Shown here piece by piece: positions 35,601 through 47,922 of a stretch of DNA of 64,000 nt. The notes beneath the pieces are model-generated. The model saw only the letters and a program-made list of their open reading frames with translations. It was not told where the DNA came from and did no database searches. The position numbers and the translations under genes were made by a program. Location: contig VYZI01000108.1 in assembly GCA_013397695.1 (NCBI GenBank), forward strand, positions 2,361,650-2,425,649. The letters are read 5' to 3'. Position 1 is the first letter of the stretch. Each line of letters starts with the position of its first letter. Source of the stretch: Centropus unirufus. Its lineage: Eukaryota; Chordata; Aves; Cuculiformes; Centropidae.

Positions 35601-38524
35601 GGGTGTCCTTTGTTGCAACACAACCAGTGTTTCTTGCGTGTTGCTCCTGGTGGTAGCGTGCAGTTAAAAGTATGATGTGAGCAATCACTTGATTAATATT
35701 CAGCATCCATAGCTCTTGCTAAGTGGAGGGCCACATCTAGCTGAAATATTTTGACATTAAGTGTGTTCAGGGCCTTTGTAAAGCTGGGCTCCCTTAGTTT
35801 GAGTTCTTGTTTGGGTGCTTTGCATTGGAACATAGAGGATTTCATCCAGTGTGAGGTTTGTGCTGCCCAGCCCTGGTGCTGTCCCTAGTGAGCTCAGAAG
35901 GGTGTTGCTCCTTCAGCTGTTGAAAAGCAGATAGGTCACTTTCCAATACCTGGCAAATTTAACTGTTTTCAGAAGTGGAAAGGAGGAGCATGGGCAGGGT
36001 TGAGGCTCTCTGATCTCCCTGCTCAGTGTGGAATCATGGATTGGTCTCCTGTACTTCTGAGAGTCTGGGGGCCATGAACCACCAGGCAGCAGGTTTTGAC
36101 TTAGGTACCACATCAGTAGCGCAAAAAGTTTCTTTGTTCTTCTTTTATAATTGTCATCCCTTAAATTTATTTACTTATGGAATTGCAACCTGTAATGTGT
36201 TTCAAAAGAGAGTGCTTCCACAGGCTGTCAAGAAAACTTCTGCAGCCCTAAATGTGATACGAGAACTCCTGATTATGGAAACAAGGTCATGTGCTGGAAA
36301 ACCCAGAGGGGAGACTCTAGTGGTTTTGGTTATGGCTGCCTGTCATTTGCTTTAGGATTTTAAGAGCATGGATTGGTGTTTGGAACTGAGAAACTAATTT
36401 TCAGAGGTCCTCGTCTAAAAGGAAAACTAATTCCCTTGGGAAATGGTTTTCTTCTTGCGTGGCTTAGAATGTGAGATAAGGCTGTAAGAAAGACAATGAA
36501 AGATGTAATTGTTGCTTGTGTTCTGCTGATGAGAATAAATCCAGTACCTGTAGAAGAGTAGATCATAAAATGATTTTTTTTTTTTATGAGGTAAGATTTT
36601 AAGTTTTATTTTTCAAAACTTGTGATAAAGAAGAAATTTTTGTTTTAGGGTTGTCAGTTAACCTACAGAGATGACGAACCAGACATTAGTATTATTCTTC
36701 AGAGGCTGTACTATTCTCTCTACTATACTCTCTGTTCTAGAGAGGTGTCATGGCAATTTCCAAATGTACTGGCTAGGTTAAGCTTGGGGCAAACATGATC
36801 TAGCTTGAAAATCAAATGTATGTGAGGGAATGCTTTGCTTCAAGGTGAAAGTTCAAAGTCTTGCTCATTTGGTAAATCGGGAGATGAGTAAAAGCATGTC
36901 AATTTTGCCAGACTGAGAGATTTCACCTTACATTTCAGCTTGTCAAGGTCATTTATTCATTTAGGTATGTTCTTCAAGCAGAGGAAGAAGGATGCCAGCA
37001 CTTCGGAGGTGCTGGTTGGTCTATGGACAGCACTGTTGCTCTTTCTCCCTTATGCATGTCTACTCCTGCCCTTTGCCCTTCCTGCACACAAGCTGATGTG
37101 ACTTTTGTTGGAGGTTTGTTTTTTCCCAAAATGAAATGTCTTGGCACAAAGAGACAGGAGCCTCCAAGGCAGCCTGTGGTGGGACTGCAGACCCCCGAGT
37201 CTGCCCTTCCCTTGGCCATGCTGGCACTCTGGCAGCCTGGACCAGTTGGCACAGGCAGCAGTGATGGTTTTGTCACGGCTGCACAGCTTTTCCAGCGTTC
37301 CTTGCTCACTGCACAGGAGCTTCTAGTGGCAGTCCTCAGCAGGCCATGTCAAAATGAGAGTGCCCAGTGGTGGGGTGGCACAGGCTGGGTTCACCTGCCC
37401 CTGCTTGTTGGTGAAACCCTAGCAGTGTAAGTGGTGTCTCTGGTGTGACATAAAGATTGGGACAGACATGGTATAAATGTCTAAACATAACTAAGCTGGG
37501 TGACTTGGCTCAGTGCCGGGCATTGCCTAAAGCCAACTACGTGGGGATGGCAGCCGCTGCCAGCAGGGCAACCACGTCTTCTCTGGGCCAAGACCACATA
37601 TCTTCTTCCCACTTCTACAGATGAAAACCCAGTAGCCCTCGGGGAAGTGCTGCTGCGCCCACATGTGCCCACAGTGGCGTGTGCTGCCTCCATCGCTGTG
37701 CAGACCCGTGGGCTGGACCACCACCCAGTCTGTAATTTTGAACATGAAAGGAGCCCTCTTCGTTCACTGTGATGGTTCCACTATGCTGGTAACTTCATCT
37801 CTCTCATTTCCGAGGGCTGCAATTAAATACTGGAAGGAGGTTTTATGTTAACGTTTGTCTAGGGAGCTTTTCACTCAATCAGCAATGTGAAATTGCGTTT
37901 GCTGACAGTGGGTAACGTCTGTCTGTCTCCTCAGCTTTTGTAGGAGATTGTAATGGTGCCAAGGACCCTTGTCTGTGTAAGTGGATTTCTAAAACGCATT
38001 TACAGAAACAGAAATACCTCTTTCAGCTTTGCAGCCTTTCCCCTTTACCTTCAGAGTGAACTCTTTTAAACTGTGATTAAATATAGATGTTTTTCACTAA
38101 AAAGATTCAGAAAATAAGCATTTGAGTCGATTTGTCATGGCACTCAGCATCACTTTCACTTTGGTGCTTGCTGTCAAGTGAATTTAAAGATTAACAAATA
38201 AATAACAGGATGTTTGGGTTGGGCTCCATTGAAAATTTCCAAATCTCTTTTCCTCCCTTTGTTTTTGGGAACAGAATTCATGTTCTAGCCTGCCAGGGAC
38301 CTGCTTTTTCATCAGCTGACGCAGGCTCTTTTTGCTTTTTACATCATCGCCACTCGTAAAAATTCTTCAGGCCAAACTGCGCCCTCAGTGATCTCTCCTG
38401 AATTTGATTATGTCCAAATTGTGCTTCTGTCTTACTACAATTTCACTTTTTGACAGGACTGCCAGAAAAGTTTTCCCTTGCAGGGCACCATTGTCTTTTT
38501 TTTCTCTCAAATGGAGTAGGGTGG
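35601..38524. other. JARID2: Unique intronic stretch
   Basis: I recognise no transposon. There is a T run near 36573-36583 and a CTCTCTACTATACTCTCTG-like pyrimidine-rich patch near 36714-36735. Open frames at 37023-37430 have no family resemblance. Confidence 0.55.
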
Positions 38525-38796
38525 GTGGTCTCCCCAGTGACAGGGGAGAAGACAAGGGGGAATGGCCTGAAGCTGCACCAGAGCAGGTTCACACTGGACA
38601 TTAGGAAAAAACCCTTCACCAAAAGGATCCGCAGTCCCTGGCAGAGGCTGCCCAGGGAGGTGGCGGATTCCCCATCCCCGGAGGTGGTTAAAAGCCAGGC
38701 AGATGAGGGATGTGGTTCAGTGGCAGACAGGTACGGTTGGACTCGATGATCTCAGAGGTCTTTTCCAACCTGGTGATTCCATGATTCTATAATTCT
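38525..38796 (+). mobile_element. CR1 LINE 3' fragment, younger class
   Basis: This is sense orientation, from GGTCTCCCCAGTGACAGGGG through the end of ORF2 and the 3' UTR to CCTGGTGATTCCATGATTCT. It is 5'-truncated. Confidence 0.95.
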
Positions 38797-39039
38797 TTTT
38801 GAACCAGAGAAACGAAGGAATTGTGTCATTAATTCTCTTAAAACTTCATTTCACAGCCATCTAAAAAGAGTTGCTGTTGCCCCGAGTGCATTTGTAGTCA
38901 AAGTAATTGTAAACATAATCTCTGCTCCCCGCATATTGCTAATTGTAGGGAATGGGAAAAGGAAAACGGCAAGGAACAATTTGCAGAGGCGCGTGTGTAG
39001 TTTGCAGCAGACTGACTTATTGTAGGCTTCAAATAAATA

Positions 39040-39092
39040 ATCATAGAATCACCAGGTTGGAAAAGACCCCTGAGATCATTGAGTCCAGCCGT
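39040..39092 (-). mobile_element. Very short CR1 LINE 3' terminus (about 53 bp)
   Basis: The + strand reads TCATAGAATCACCAGGTTGG, then AAAAGACCCCTGAGATCATT and GAGTCCAGCC. Only the last part of the CR1 3' UTR is present, so this is an extreme 5' truncation. Confidence 0.88.
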
Positions 39093-39529
39093 AATAAGGT
39101 GAGGAAAGGTAAGCAAGTGTTCAGCGGCAGCTGATAGGTCTAGCCCCCCTCCTTTCTTTCACCTCCCGGTTTATGCTGGCTCTGCCATTTGTCTGCCTGT
39201 GCAGTGCAGCTGGTTCAGCTCAAGTGGCAGAAAACGAGCCCAGAAAAATTATTTAAAAAAATTACATCATTTTCTTTTGGTTTAATGAACTACACAGGTT
39301 CATCAAGAGGTTGGATGAGCACTGAGGGCTCATTTGGTGGAAATGAGAGGCCAGAGCACCTTGACTGGAAGCTGGAGGAGCAGGCCTGAGTTGTCCCTTT
39401 CGATAGCAGCAAGCTGCCCAGTTGGCACAGTGATCTCGTGTAACCACAGCCTCAGGATTGCAGGCATCTTGTCTAACCACATCCTCAGATGCTGGAAGGG
39501 ACAACAGTTGCCAGAAATAAGAGAAGAAG

Positions 39530-39547
39530 AAAAAAAAAAAAAAAAAA
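39530..39547 (+). repeat. A18 homopolymer tract
   Basis: A run of 18 A residues follows an AGAAGAAG stretch. I saw no retrogene body or target duplication, so it is treated as simple sequence and not as a poly(A) tail. Confidence 0.85.
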
Positions 39548-40202
39548 GATGCAGCTTAAAATGTTGCTGAGAAGAGCTTCGCAAGTGTAGGTGCTAGATT
39601 TATATATTTCTTTGAAACCAAACCACCACTGATGTAGCGGTGAAATTCATTGCAGAGGCTGTCTGTGAAACAAAACTTCGCCTTAACCCTAACAGGGGAC
39701 AACTTTGTTTTTTTTCCCGTAAGTCAGGATTATTCTGCAGAGATGCATGGGTTTATGGTTTGTGTCATCTGTCTGGAGAGCACCCTTGACTGTGGACCAA
39801 CTGCCTCGTTGTGTTTTTGGCAACCATAACATTCCCAGCTCGCCTAAATTTGCACCTGGCAGGTACAGCCTAAAGGATGGTGGTGGTTTTACTTTGTAGG
39901 ATGGCCAGCTCTGTCAAAGATTGTATGTTTTGTCAATTCTAATTTTCTTAGTTTAGAACTGAGAGCAGGGCATAACTTATGCCAAGCTGCTTTTTTGGTT
40001 GTAATATTAAGTGAGAATCCAAAATGGTGCCTCTGACTCAATCTTAGGTATTTGGTTGGCAGATAAAGTTTAAATTTACTATTTTTTAATTACTATCTTT
40101 TTATTGGAATATTAAAAACCAGAGCGATCTACTTAGAGCACTGTCCCTCAAACATAGGTTGTGTGGAGGGGTGAATTTCGTGTTTGTCATCTCAGGATTG
40201 GT

Positions 40203-40430
40203 CCTTTAGATTGATTATTAGGAAATATTTCTTTACTGAAAGAGTGGTGAAGCATTGGCAGAGGCTGCCCAGGGAAGCGGTGGAGTCACCATCCCTGGAG
40301 GTGTTAAAAAAACGTGTAGACTTGGTGCTTCAGGACATGGTTTAGTAAGCACAGTGGTGTTGGGCTGATGGTTGGACTTGATGATCTTTGAGCTCTTTTC
40401 CAACCTTAATTGTTCTAAAATTCTATGATC
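40203..40430 (+). mobile_element. CR1 LINE 3' fragment, divergent 3' end
   Basis: This is sense orientation, with TTATTAGGAAATATTTCTTT, CTGCCCAGGGAAGCGGTGGA and GGTTGGACTTGATGATCTTT. The terminus CCAACCTTAATTGTTCTAAA differs from both main classes seen here, so it may be a third CR1 subfamily. Confidence 0.92.
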
Positions 40431-41393
40431 TGCTGAGGTGAGAACTAGTGGCTGGTGTTGGCCACTTTCTGCAGCTGTTGAGCTGCGTTAAGGGAAGGTT
40501 AAGAGATAACTTGTGGTTTACACAGAAATCAAACCAAAATTAAACAGCTATTAGAGGTGGTGTAAATGATGGAGTCCTGCCGCATGGTTTGTCTGTGGAT
40601 CCTGCTGTTGGGAGGCATGCAAAACTTGCACAGAGCATGGACGCAAAGTGGAGATGGAAGCAGCAATCCAGGAGTGTGTATGTTTAGAAACAGCACAGTG
40701 CTTCTCTGTTTAAGGGCAATAGTTCTTTGAAGGTGTTGGGGGCATGGGGAGGAGAAGAAATGTGCTTTTTTCCTCTTTCTGTCTGCCTGGTGCCCAATGC
40801 CAAACGTTATTGCTGTCTTAGTGTTTGTTGACACTAAATATATGACGGAGACCAGAGTTTCCATAAGGTTGGAATACATAGCAGCTGTTTTAAAGGAGGT
40901 TGAAAGTTCGGTATTCCTGTTGCTCCCCTGTTGCCCATGACTGGCAGAAGGAAACTATGCATTAAGTAACTAGATTTTTTTAATGTGAAGGATAGACAAT
41001 AAGGGACATAGCCAGAAAAGCAGCAGGGAAAGAAAAAGTCAGTCATTGAAACAGCATACTCTGTTTTATTAGGGAAATGCAACAGGAAATAAAATCAAGT
41101 AAAAGCAGAGAGAGGTTTCATTCACTCACACGTGGACTGTGTAAGACAGTTCACTGTATTTAGTCCTAGGAACTGTGTTTCCTTAAAGGGTGTCTGTGCT
41201 TAGCTTTGCATAAGGCTTCTTCAGGTTATTTTTACGCTATTGCTTTGAGCCATTAGTTCAACACTACATTTTGTGGAGCATTGTCAGAGTATTATGTATA
41301 CGTTCTGTCTTCAAGAGCCTGTCTTGTGCCTTACAACCTCCACAGCAGCTTTTCCTTGGTGTTGGGGCATTGTAGTAATGGCTGCTTGAAAGA
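40431..41393. other. JARID2: Unique intronic stretch
   Basis: I see nothing recognisable here. Confidence 0.5.
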
Positions 41394-41746
41394 GAATCAG
41401 AATCATAGAATCACCAGGTTGGAAAACACCACAGATATCGAGTCCAACCGTACCTGTCTGCCACTAAACCATATCCCTAAGCACCCCATCTGCCCGTCTT
41501 TTAAACACCGCCAGGGATGGGGACTCTACCACCTCCCTGGGCAGCCTCTGCCAGGGACTGAAGACCCATTTGATGAAGAATTTTCTCCTGAACCTGACCT
41601 GGTGCACCTTGAGGCCATTCTGCCATGTCCTATCACCTGTCACTTAGGAGAAGAGACCAGCACCCACCTCTCCACTACCTCCTTTCAGGCAGTTGTAGGC
41701 AAGGTCTACCCTCAGCCTCTTCTTCAGGCTGAACAACCCCAGTTTC
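41394..41746 (-). mobile_element. CR1 LINE 3' fragment, younger class
   Basis: The left edge reads AGAATCAGAATCATAGAATC, which looks like two or three degenerate units of the CR1 terminal octamer in reverse. The 3' UTR and ORF2 end follow, with CACCTGTCACTTAGGAGAAG, to about 41746. It is 5'-truncated. Confidence 0.95.
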
Positions 41747-42135
41747 AATGACTGATGATGAAGGGAGGTTAATCACATAGCGGATACTTCCCAGCATTTG
41801 TGGGTGAATGTTTTCCGGAAAATAAATATAGTTTAGCACGTACACTGTTAAGGCACAGCAGATTGCTCTGCTTCGTAATACATGCGCATGCATTTTTAAG
41901 TTCGTTTTTTCTGTGTCTGAGTAGCACAGATTTATCACATGCAGTTAGTGATGATGTATCCAGAATTAGATGAATGTGAGGTTCCAATAACTTGCCTTTC
42001 ATGCCCTTTATATCCCAATTAAAATTAATACCGTGAAGGGGGTGTCCCATCAACAGTGTAGATGTGGAAGCCTTGTGCTTAGAGTGGCAGGGGATGACAG
42101 CGACAAGCTTGACTTGCAAGTGTTGTGTTGAATTG
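41747..42135. other. JARID2: Unique intronic spacer
   Basis: I see nothing recognisable here. Confidence 0.5.
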
Positions 42136-42742
42136 CAGTGTGCCCAGGTGGACAACAGGGCCAATGGCATCCTGGCCTGTACCAGAAACAGCGTGGCCAG
42201 CAGGGCCAGGGAGGTGATTCTGGCCCTGTACTCGGCACTGGCACCTTGAATCCTGAGTTCAGTTCTGGGCTTCTTATTCCAAGAAGGACATTGAGGGCCT
42301 GGAGTGTGTCCAGAGAAAGCAATGAAGCTGGAGAAGGGGCTGGAGAACAAGTCTTATGAGGAGTGGCCGAGGGAGCTGGGGTTGTTGAGGCTGGCAAAGA
42401 GGAGGCTGAGGGGAGACCTTATCCCTAGCTACAGCTGTCTGGAAGGAGATTGTGGAGAGGTGGGTGCTGGTCTCTTCTCCCAAGTGACAGGCAATAGGAC
42501 AAGGGGGAATGGCCTCAAGCTGTGCCAGGAGAGGTTCGGGTTGGACATCAGGAAAAAATTCTTGACTGAATGGGTCTTTGGGCCCTGGCATAGTCTGCCC
42601 TGGAGGTGGTGGAGTCCCCATCCCTGGAGATGTTTAAAAGACAAGGAGATGACATGCCTAGGGATATGGCTTAGTGGTGGGCAGGTACGGTTGGGCTCAG
42701 TGATTACAAAGGTCTTTTCCAACCTGGTGATTCTATGATTCT
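42136..42742 (+). mobile_element. CR1 LINE 3' fragment with ORF2 C-terminal remnant, younger class
   Basis: This is sense orientation, from CAGTGTGCCCAGGTGGACAA through the RNSVASRAREVILALYSAL remnant of ORF2 and the 3' UTR to CCTGGTGATTCTATGATTCT. Small deletions break the reading frame. It is 5'-truncated. Confidence 0.96.
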
Positions 42743-45700
42743 GATAAATCTGAAGGAGTTTCCAGCTCTGAGAGGTAAAGGCTCTGAGTTTTTGCCGTTA
42801 TCCATCCTGTTTTGTTCCTTCACATGCCTCTTGGCGAGCATTGCAGTTGCAGTGGGGATCGTGAGATGTTTTCAGATCTGTCCACTAAGAGGCTAACTCA
42901 TTCCAGATAAGCCTTGAACAGACAACGTCAATTTTTTTACTTTGCTTAGAATTCCCTGTGCTTTGTTCTGCAACTGCTCGCGAAGGACTGTTATCTTTGA
43001 TAGCCTTCATCTTGTTTTCTTTATTCAAGCTATACAGTGAAGTGGAAAAAAGGGAAGAGCTGGAAGGAGCCCAGCTGGAACAATCTGCCAAGCATCCCAC
43101 AGAGGGACAGAGCTGGCAGACTCCTGGAACTTCTTCAGCTGACCTCTGGTGCAGTTTGGGAAGCCAGGAGATAAGCCACTTTTGCTGCCAAAGATTTGCC
43201 GTCAGCCAGGCGTTCCGAGTAATGCCCAAAGACCACACAAGCATTGAATGGCATTTTTCTCCTCTTTTCTCTCTCCTTTAATGATGTTTCATTTCAGCTT
43301 CTTCCTTGTCTTTGCCTGCGTGTGGGTAAACAGACATTGCAGTGGTAAATCAAACCTTGTCACGCTCTGTTTCAGGCAGGCTGCCTCAAAAGCAGGTTCT
43401 TTCTCTGACGCCTCTCTTGGACAGTGGTTGTTTCCTCCAGTGCTGTGAAAGGTGAGAGCTGAAATGCCAACTGTTTTTAAAGATGCTCTGTGGCTGCAAG
43501 GCACCCCAGTGGCTTTATGTCACGCTTGCTGCACATGTGGAGCAATGGCAAGAAGCTTAAAAGTTATGAAAATGGCACAGAGGGGGTGCATTTTTTTTTC
43601 TATTTCTTCTCAATGTGGGAAACTTCTTTCTGCCTCAGGGTGGAAATGGTGTGACAATGTTAGCAAAAGGTTCCTGGAGCAGTGACAGGAGTGTATCCTC
43701 TCACACAGGACACTGAGAAATGGCATCTGGGTTGTACAGCTACAGCAGCATTGTATCTGGGTACAGATGCAGGTGTAATGGATGCAGAGGAATGAATCCC
43801 CTTCTGACCCATGCTCCCTTGCTGTGACATTGGGATCTCATTTCAGAGCCTCAAGCACTCTGGCTTCCTGGCCTCAAGTGGTGGAAGGAAGTGGTGGAGT
43901 TTTAAGGAGCCTCAAGACTGAGGCATCATGTGGGAGCTTCCTGGTGTTGGGGAGAGGCGTATTTCACTTGCGCAGTTTGCACGGACGTCTTCATTCCCTT
44001 TCTATCCTGTTGGTTCCTGCGGTGCATCTGTCCAGGCACATGCTGTTTCTCTTTCAAGAAGAGCCCTGATACTTCTTTAATGTGACAATCTCCTTGACAG
44101 GGCCGTAAGCAGAGAACTTCCATCGTTTTGCTGACATAATAAAACGTGGTGCTTTCTTAGTAGTTGTTCTGCCTGTTTGTTCTGACATCTCAGGAGGACA
44201 TCAACAATTACCTCCAGGTGGAAGCCATGAATAAGGGATAGAAGTTACCAGAATGTGGCTTGAATTCCCAATCTTGAAACAGAGTTTTTGCTACTCTTCT
44301 TCCCCCTCCCCAAAACCAATTGGAGATGGCCTTCTGTGCAGCAATGAGATTTGTGGTTAGGGACTGCTTGTCAAGTTATATTTAGATGGAAACCTGTCCC
44401 AGAAGCTCTACCTCATTTCATTGTCCTGCAGGGATGAACTTCAAATGCTAGTTTACATTTGCCCCGAAATGACCTTCTGTGATTGAAACGGACAAGGCTG
44501 CCTTAGCCGAGTAGATAAACGCAGCCCATTTGTGATTGCAAATCTAAATGTGCTCTTTCATAGATTACCTTCACCCAGGGTGGTGGTGTCCTTGAATATT
44601 TAATGTCTCATTAATGAGAGAGCAGGACTGAAGAGTAAAAGTTCTTTGTGAAAGAGAGGTTTCTGAGCTACAAGCTGATGTTGATCTCCCCTAGGCTGGA
44701 GAAACACTGTTTGATACAAAGTGCCCTTTATGCCATCATGGAAGGCGCTCCAATAAAACTGGCGTGCAAACTCTTGGAGGTTGATTAACATCTAGAGCAT
44801 AACACGAGGTTATATACAAATACCCTGCTCATAAAGTAGAATAAACGAGCTGTTAGTTAAGGCATTGCTTAGTGTAGAAAACCACCTTTCTTTCTGTGAT
44901 GGATCGAGGAGCCTGCCATTTCCAGCCTGGAAAGCAGATACATTTTTAGAGTACTTGACTAATTGGAACAAGGAGCTTAAGGTATTGTCTGTGATCTTGG
45001 GTATTGGGGTTTAGGGGGAGGATGGTTTTGCAGTCCTTCGGTTTCCCTGGCATAGCTGGTTGTCGAGATGGTGCTGGGTTACCATCTGCCTGGATCAAAA
45101 TTATAACTGTGAAGGGAATTTCTATTTAAAGCTTCTCAAATCATCTTGGACTCAGTGGGGACAATCTCATGAAAACTAAATTTGCAGGAAAAACTTAGAA
45201 AGGAACAGACTCCGTTGAGAAAGACAGACTGGTCTTTGGTTTGTGCTACTTCCAGGAGAAATTCTGCCTCCACAGATGAAGGCCCAGAAACTTTATTGAG
45301 GTTTTAGGAAAATAGCTTTCAGGTTCTGTCCAGTGACTGCTTTCCCTGTTGACCTAGGTTCTTCTTCAGGCAAAAGGAACCAGAGGGCAGACTGAGAGAG
45401 GTGGTGTTTTCCGTGTCAGCTCTGTTTTCCTTTAGTCGGGTTGAAAGCAACAGATAAGTACTGTTTTGATGTCCTCACAAGAAGACTTCAGTTCCCTGGA
45501 ACACTAAACATGATAGGAAGGACCTCACTAAGCTTCCAATTTTGTTTTCTTTTCTGTAAAAGTGAATGCTATTCTGCACCTTGAAGGAAGAAGTTGAGGT
45601 AAGGCGAATAATCCTTAACCCCCACGAGGTTTGGGAGCTGGTGGTGCTGCCAAGTTCAGCAAAGGGACTTGGGGAATTCTTCCAGTATGAAGATGGGGAG

Positions 45701-46048
45701 GATGCACTCGTAGAGGATGGATGTTTTTCCTGATGTGGCGTATTGGGAGCAGAAGAATATTTTGTAAGGCAATGCTTACTTTAATAGGGAACTTCCTACT
45801 CTAACCAAGGTGAGGGCGTGCCAAAAGAAAACATCACTTCAAAGGAAATAACATGCTAACATGTGAGAAATCTCCTCTGATTATATTCAAAACTTGCCTG
45901 TTTTTCCCTGGAAACATAGAGCTTGACTGAACAGTGGTTGCATTTTGAGGCAGATTGTGGATATGGCCCTCCTGGTCCTGAGGAGGTCCTGAGACCTCAA
46001 CACGGAGCTCACACCTTGGTCAATGACAGGATTTCATCACCGGAGAAC
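42743..46048. other. JARID2: Unique intronic stretch
   Basis: I recognise no transposon. Around 44480-44560 there is a compact group of motif-like strings (GATAAACGC, ATTGCAAATC) that could be regulatory. This is weak evidence. Confidence 0.5.
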
Positions 46049-46180
46049 CATAGAATCACCAGGTTGGAGCTGCTGCCCTGCTGCAGCTTGAAGCCATTCC
46101 CCCTTGTCCTATCACCTGTCACTTGGGAGAGGACACCAGCACCCACCTTTCTACGACCTTCTTCCAGGCAGCTTTAGGCA
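46049..46180 (-). mobile_element. Internally deleted CR1 LINE 3' fragment
   Basis: The + strand reads CCATAGAATCACCAGGTTGG, then jumps directly to CAGCTTGAAGCCATTCCCCC and the region up to CAGGCAGCTTTAGGCA. The 3' UTR block of roughly 170 bases that lies between these segments in the other copies is missing. The CR1 match stops where the U2-like sequence begins. Confidence 0.9.
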
Positions 46181-46183
46181 GTG

Positions 46184-46222
46184 ATTACTTCTCAGCCTTT
46201 TGGCCAAGATCAAGTGTAGTGT
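46184..46222 (+). pseudogene. U2 snRNA 5'-end fragment (retropseudogene), possibly extending to about 46310
   Basis: The stretch matches the first 39 or so bases of vertebrate U2 snRNA with about five mismatches. It includes CTTCTC, GCCTTTTGGC and the branch-point-recognition region AAGATCAAGTGTAGT. Beyond 46222 only scattered similarity remains (TTAAATAT, and GATTGTGGAGC at 46299-46309 against the U2 Sm-site neighbourhood), so the right end is uncertain. The U2 5' end abuts the 5'-truncated end of an antisense CR1, giving a head-to-head arrangement. It lacks an intact U2 3' half and is not expected to be functional. Confidence 0.8.
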
Positions 46223-46310
46223 AGGCGCTCACACATCCATCAGAGAACTTAAATATGTTGACTTAGTATCTATTTGGTAACTACAATGGAAAACAAAAGA
46301 TTGTGGAGCT

Positions 46311-47922
46311 TTCCACGATACATGTTTTTTTTCTCTCAAAATTCACTCAGGTATGATCTATGCTTCAGACTACGCAAGCTGTAGTATTTAAGTATAAACC
46401 AGTGATGTTCAGCAGATGTTGCTGGAGATATTTTCTACTGTCCCTAGGAATAGAGCACCACAAACCTTTCTAGGTCCCTGAACGCTGATGCATGCCTTCC
46501 TTCCGAGTTGCAGAGACAACGCTCCTGGTCCAAATCTGGCTGTGCCTGCTGCCAGTGCCTGTCGTGAGGAATATTCCTATTTATAGTGCCTGCTCCCTAC
46601 AAAATGTAGGTCAGGATTTTTAGCTTATGATTGCTCACAGGACAAACAATTCTCAGGTACTTCCATGTTAATACCAGAGAGTTAGGAGCCCTCTCTGTTT
46701 GTCTACACCCTTTGGTGTCAGTCATCCCCCTTTTTCCTCACTTTTAATTGGAAGGAGGAAAATGTGGTTTCCCATTTCCCTGTGTACTTTTCCTCAGTAG
46801 GTACTTGTGTTTTTCATTCTGTCTTTGTCTTGTGCTTTTCTGTGCTCCCTTTGAAGCTGGAGGATCTGTTCCCGGGCTGTGCTGGGCTGAAAGAACAACC
46901 CCAGAGTGTTTTCCTGCAGGGCTGGCGTAGATCATAGATTTATTTTATTTTCTCTCTTCTTTTTTCACCCACTTCCTCCTATAAACTCCTGGGTCATCCA
47001 GCCTAATGGGAGAGCAGTTTGGACTTCGCGTGTTTGGAGAAAAGATCTATAATAAGCACTGGGGACATGCTGGTAAAGAGCGTCAGCATGGTTCACCAGC
47101 TCAGTTGGAATACGGGCTGTACATTAAGTCTCTAACTTATAATTAGCTATATTAAATTCTAGTTTCCAGAAAGGCACCACTATCAAATAATACTCTGTTT
47201 GAAATCTCAAAGAAACATGAGGAATGAAAGCTTGGTCCTCTTACGCTTTCATCTTTCAGAAGCAATCCCTATCTCAACGTCTTGACCTACATTTTATTTT
47301 TACTCTCTCCAGGAAATATTGTGTAGATTTAATGTCTCAGAAGGGAGGTAAGAATTTTATGCATGTGTATGTGTTGACTTATAAAGTTTGGGGAAAAACA
47401 ATGTAGCCTTCATGTCCCCAGTGACCCCCTCCTTTTTTTTCCAACTTGAAAGTGTTTTCCATAATATCTCTGAGATAGAACTTAATTTCAGAGAGAAATT
47501 AAATGTAAAAAGTCCACCCTGTTCCTTTACACGTGGTCTACTTTTATCTGTCCAGCTTCTGCCAAAGCCTTTCCTGATTTTATCCACCAGTACAGGAAAA
47601 AAAATTGGACTTTTCATATCCAACTCAGTGCTTGGGATTGAGTCACACAACTTCTTTTTCCCATCAAACAGGACAAGGGGGTGGGAGTAGGGGTGAGGTG
47701 TTGGGAGGAGAGGCTTTTAATATTGTTAATACCAGATTGCTCACAATCTGGGTTGCTCCCAGCACTTCTCGCCTTACCTGTGTAGCTGTTTGGTGTTACT
47801 AAAGATTTTCATCTGGGAGTTGAAGCTTGACCTGAGCAGCCCGAGTGTGCTATAGAAGCAAAGGCTTCCAGCGCAGCAAGGAGCTGGTGCAGGTTATGGG
47901 TTAATCGGGGTCCCAGCTTTGA
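46311..47922. other. JARID2: Unique intronic stretch
   Basis: I recognise no transposon or coding family. Confidence 0.5.

Larger units (their letters stand above)
38797..40202. other. JARID2: Intronic stretch carrying the short CR1 terminus and an A tract
   Basis: Apart from the 53-bp CR1 piece at 39040-39092 and the A18 tract at 39530-39547, I see unique sequence without recognised elements. Confidence 0.5.

Noticed and set aside
39530..39547. A18 as the poly(A) tail of a processed pseudogene
   Set aside because: No recognisable retrogene body upstream and no flanking duplication seen.
41394..42742. Regularly recurring motifs that could suggest a CRISPR-like or satellite array
   Set aside because: The recurring strings are the 3' ends of dispersed CR1 copies on both strands with irregular spacing.
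46184..46310. Functional U2 snRNA gene
   Set aside because: Only the 5' part is well matched; the 3' half is degenerate and I did not recognise the snRNA promoter elements upstream, where CR1 lies.
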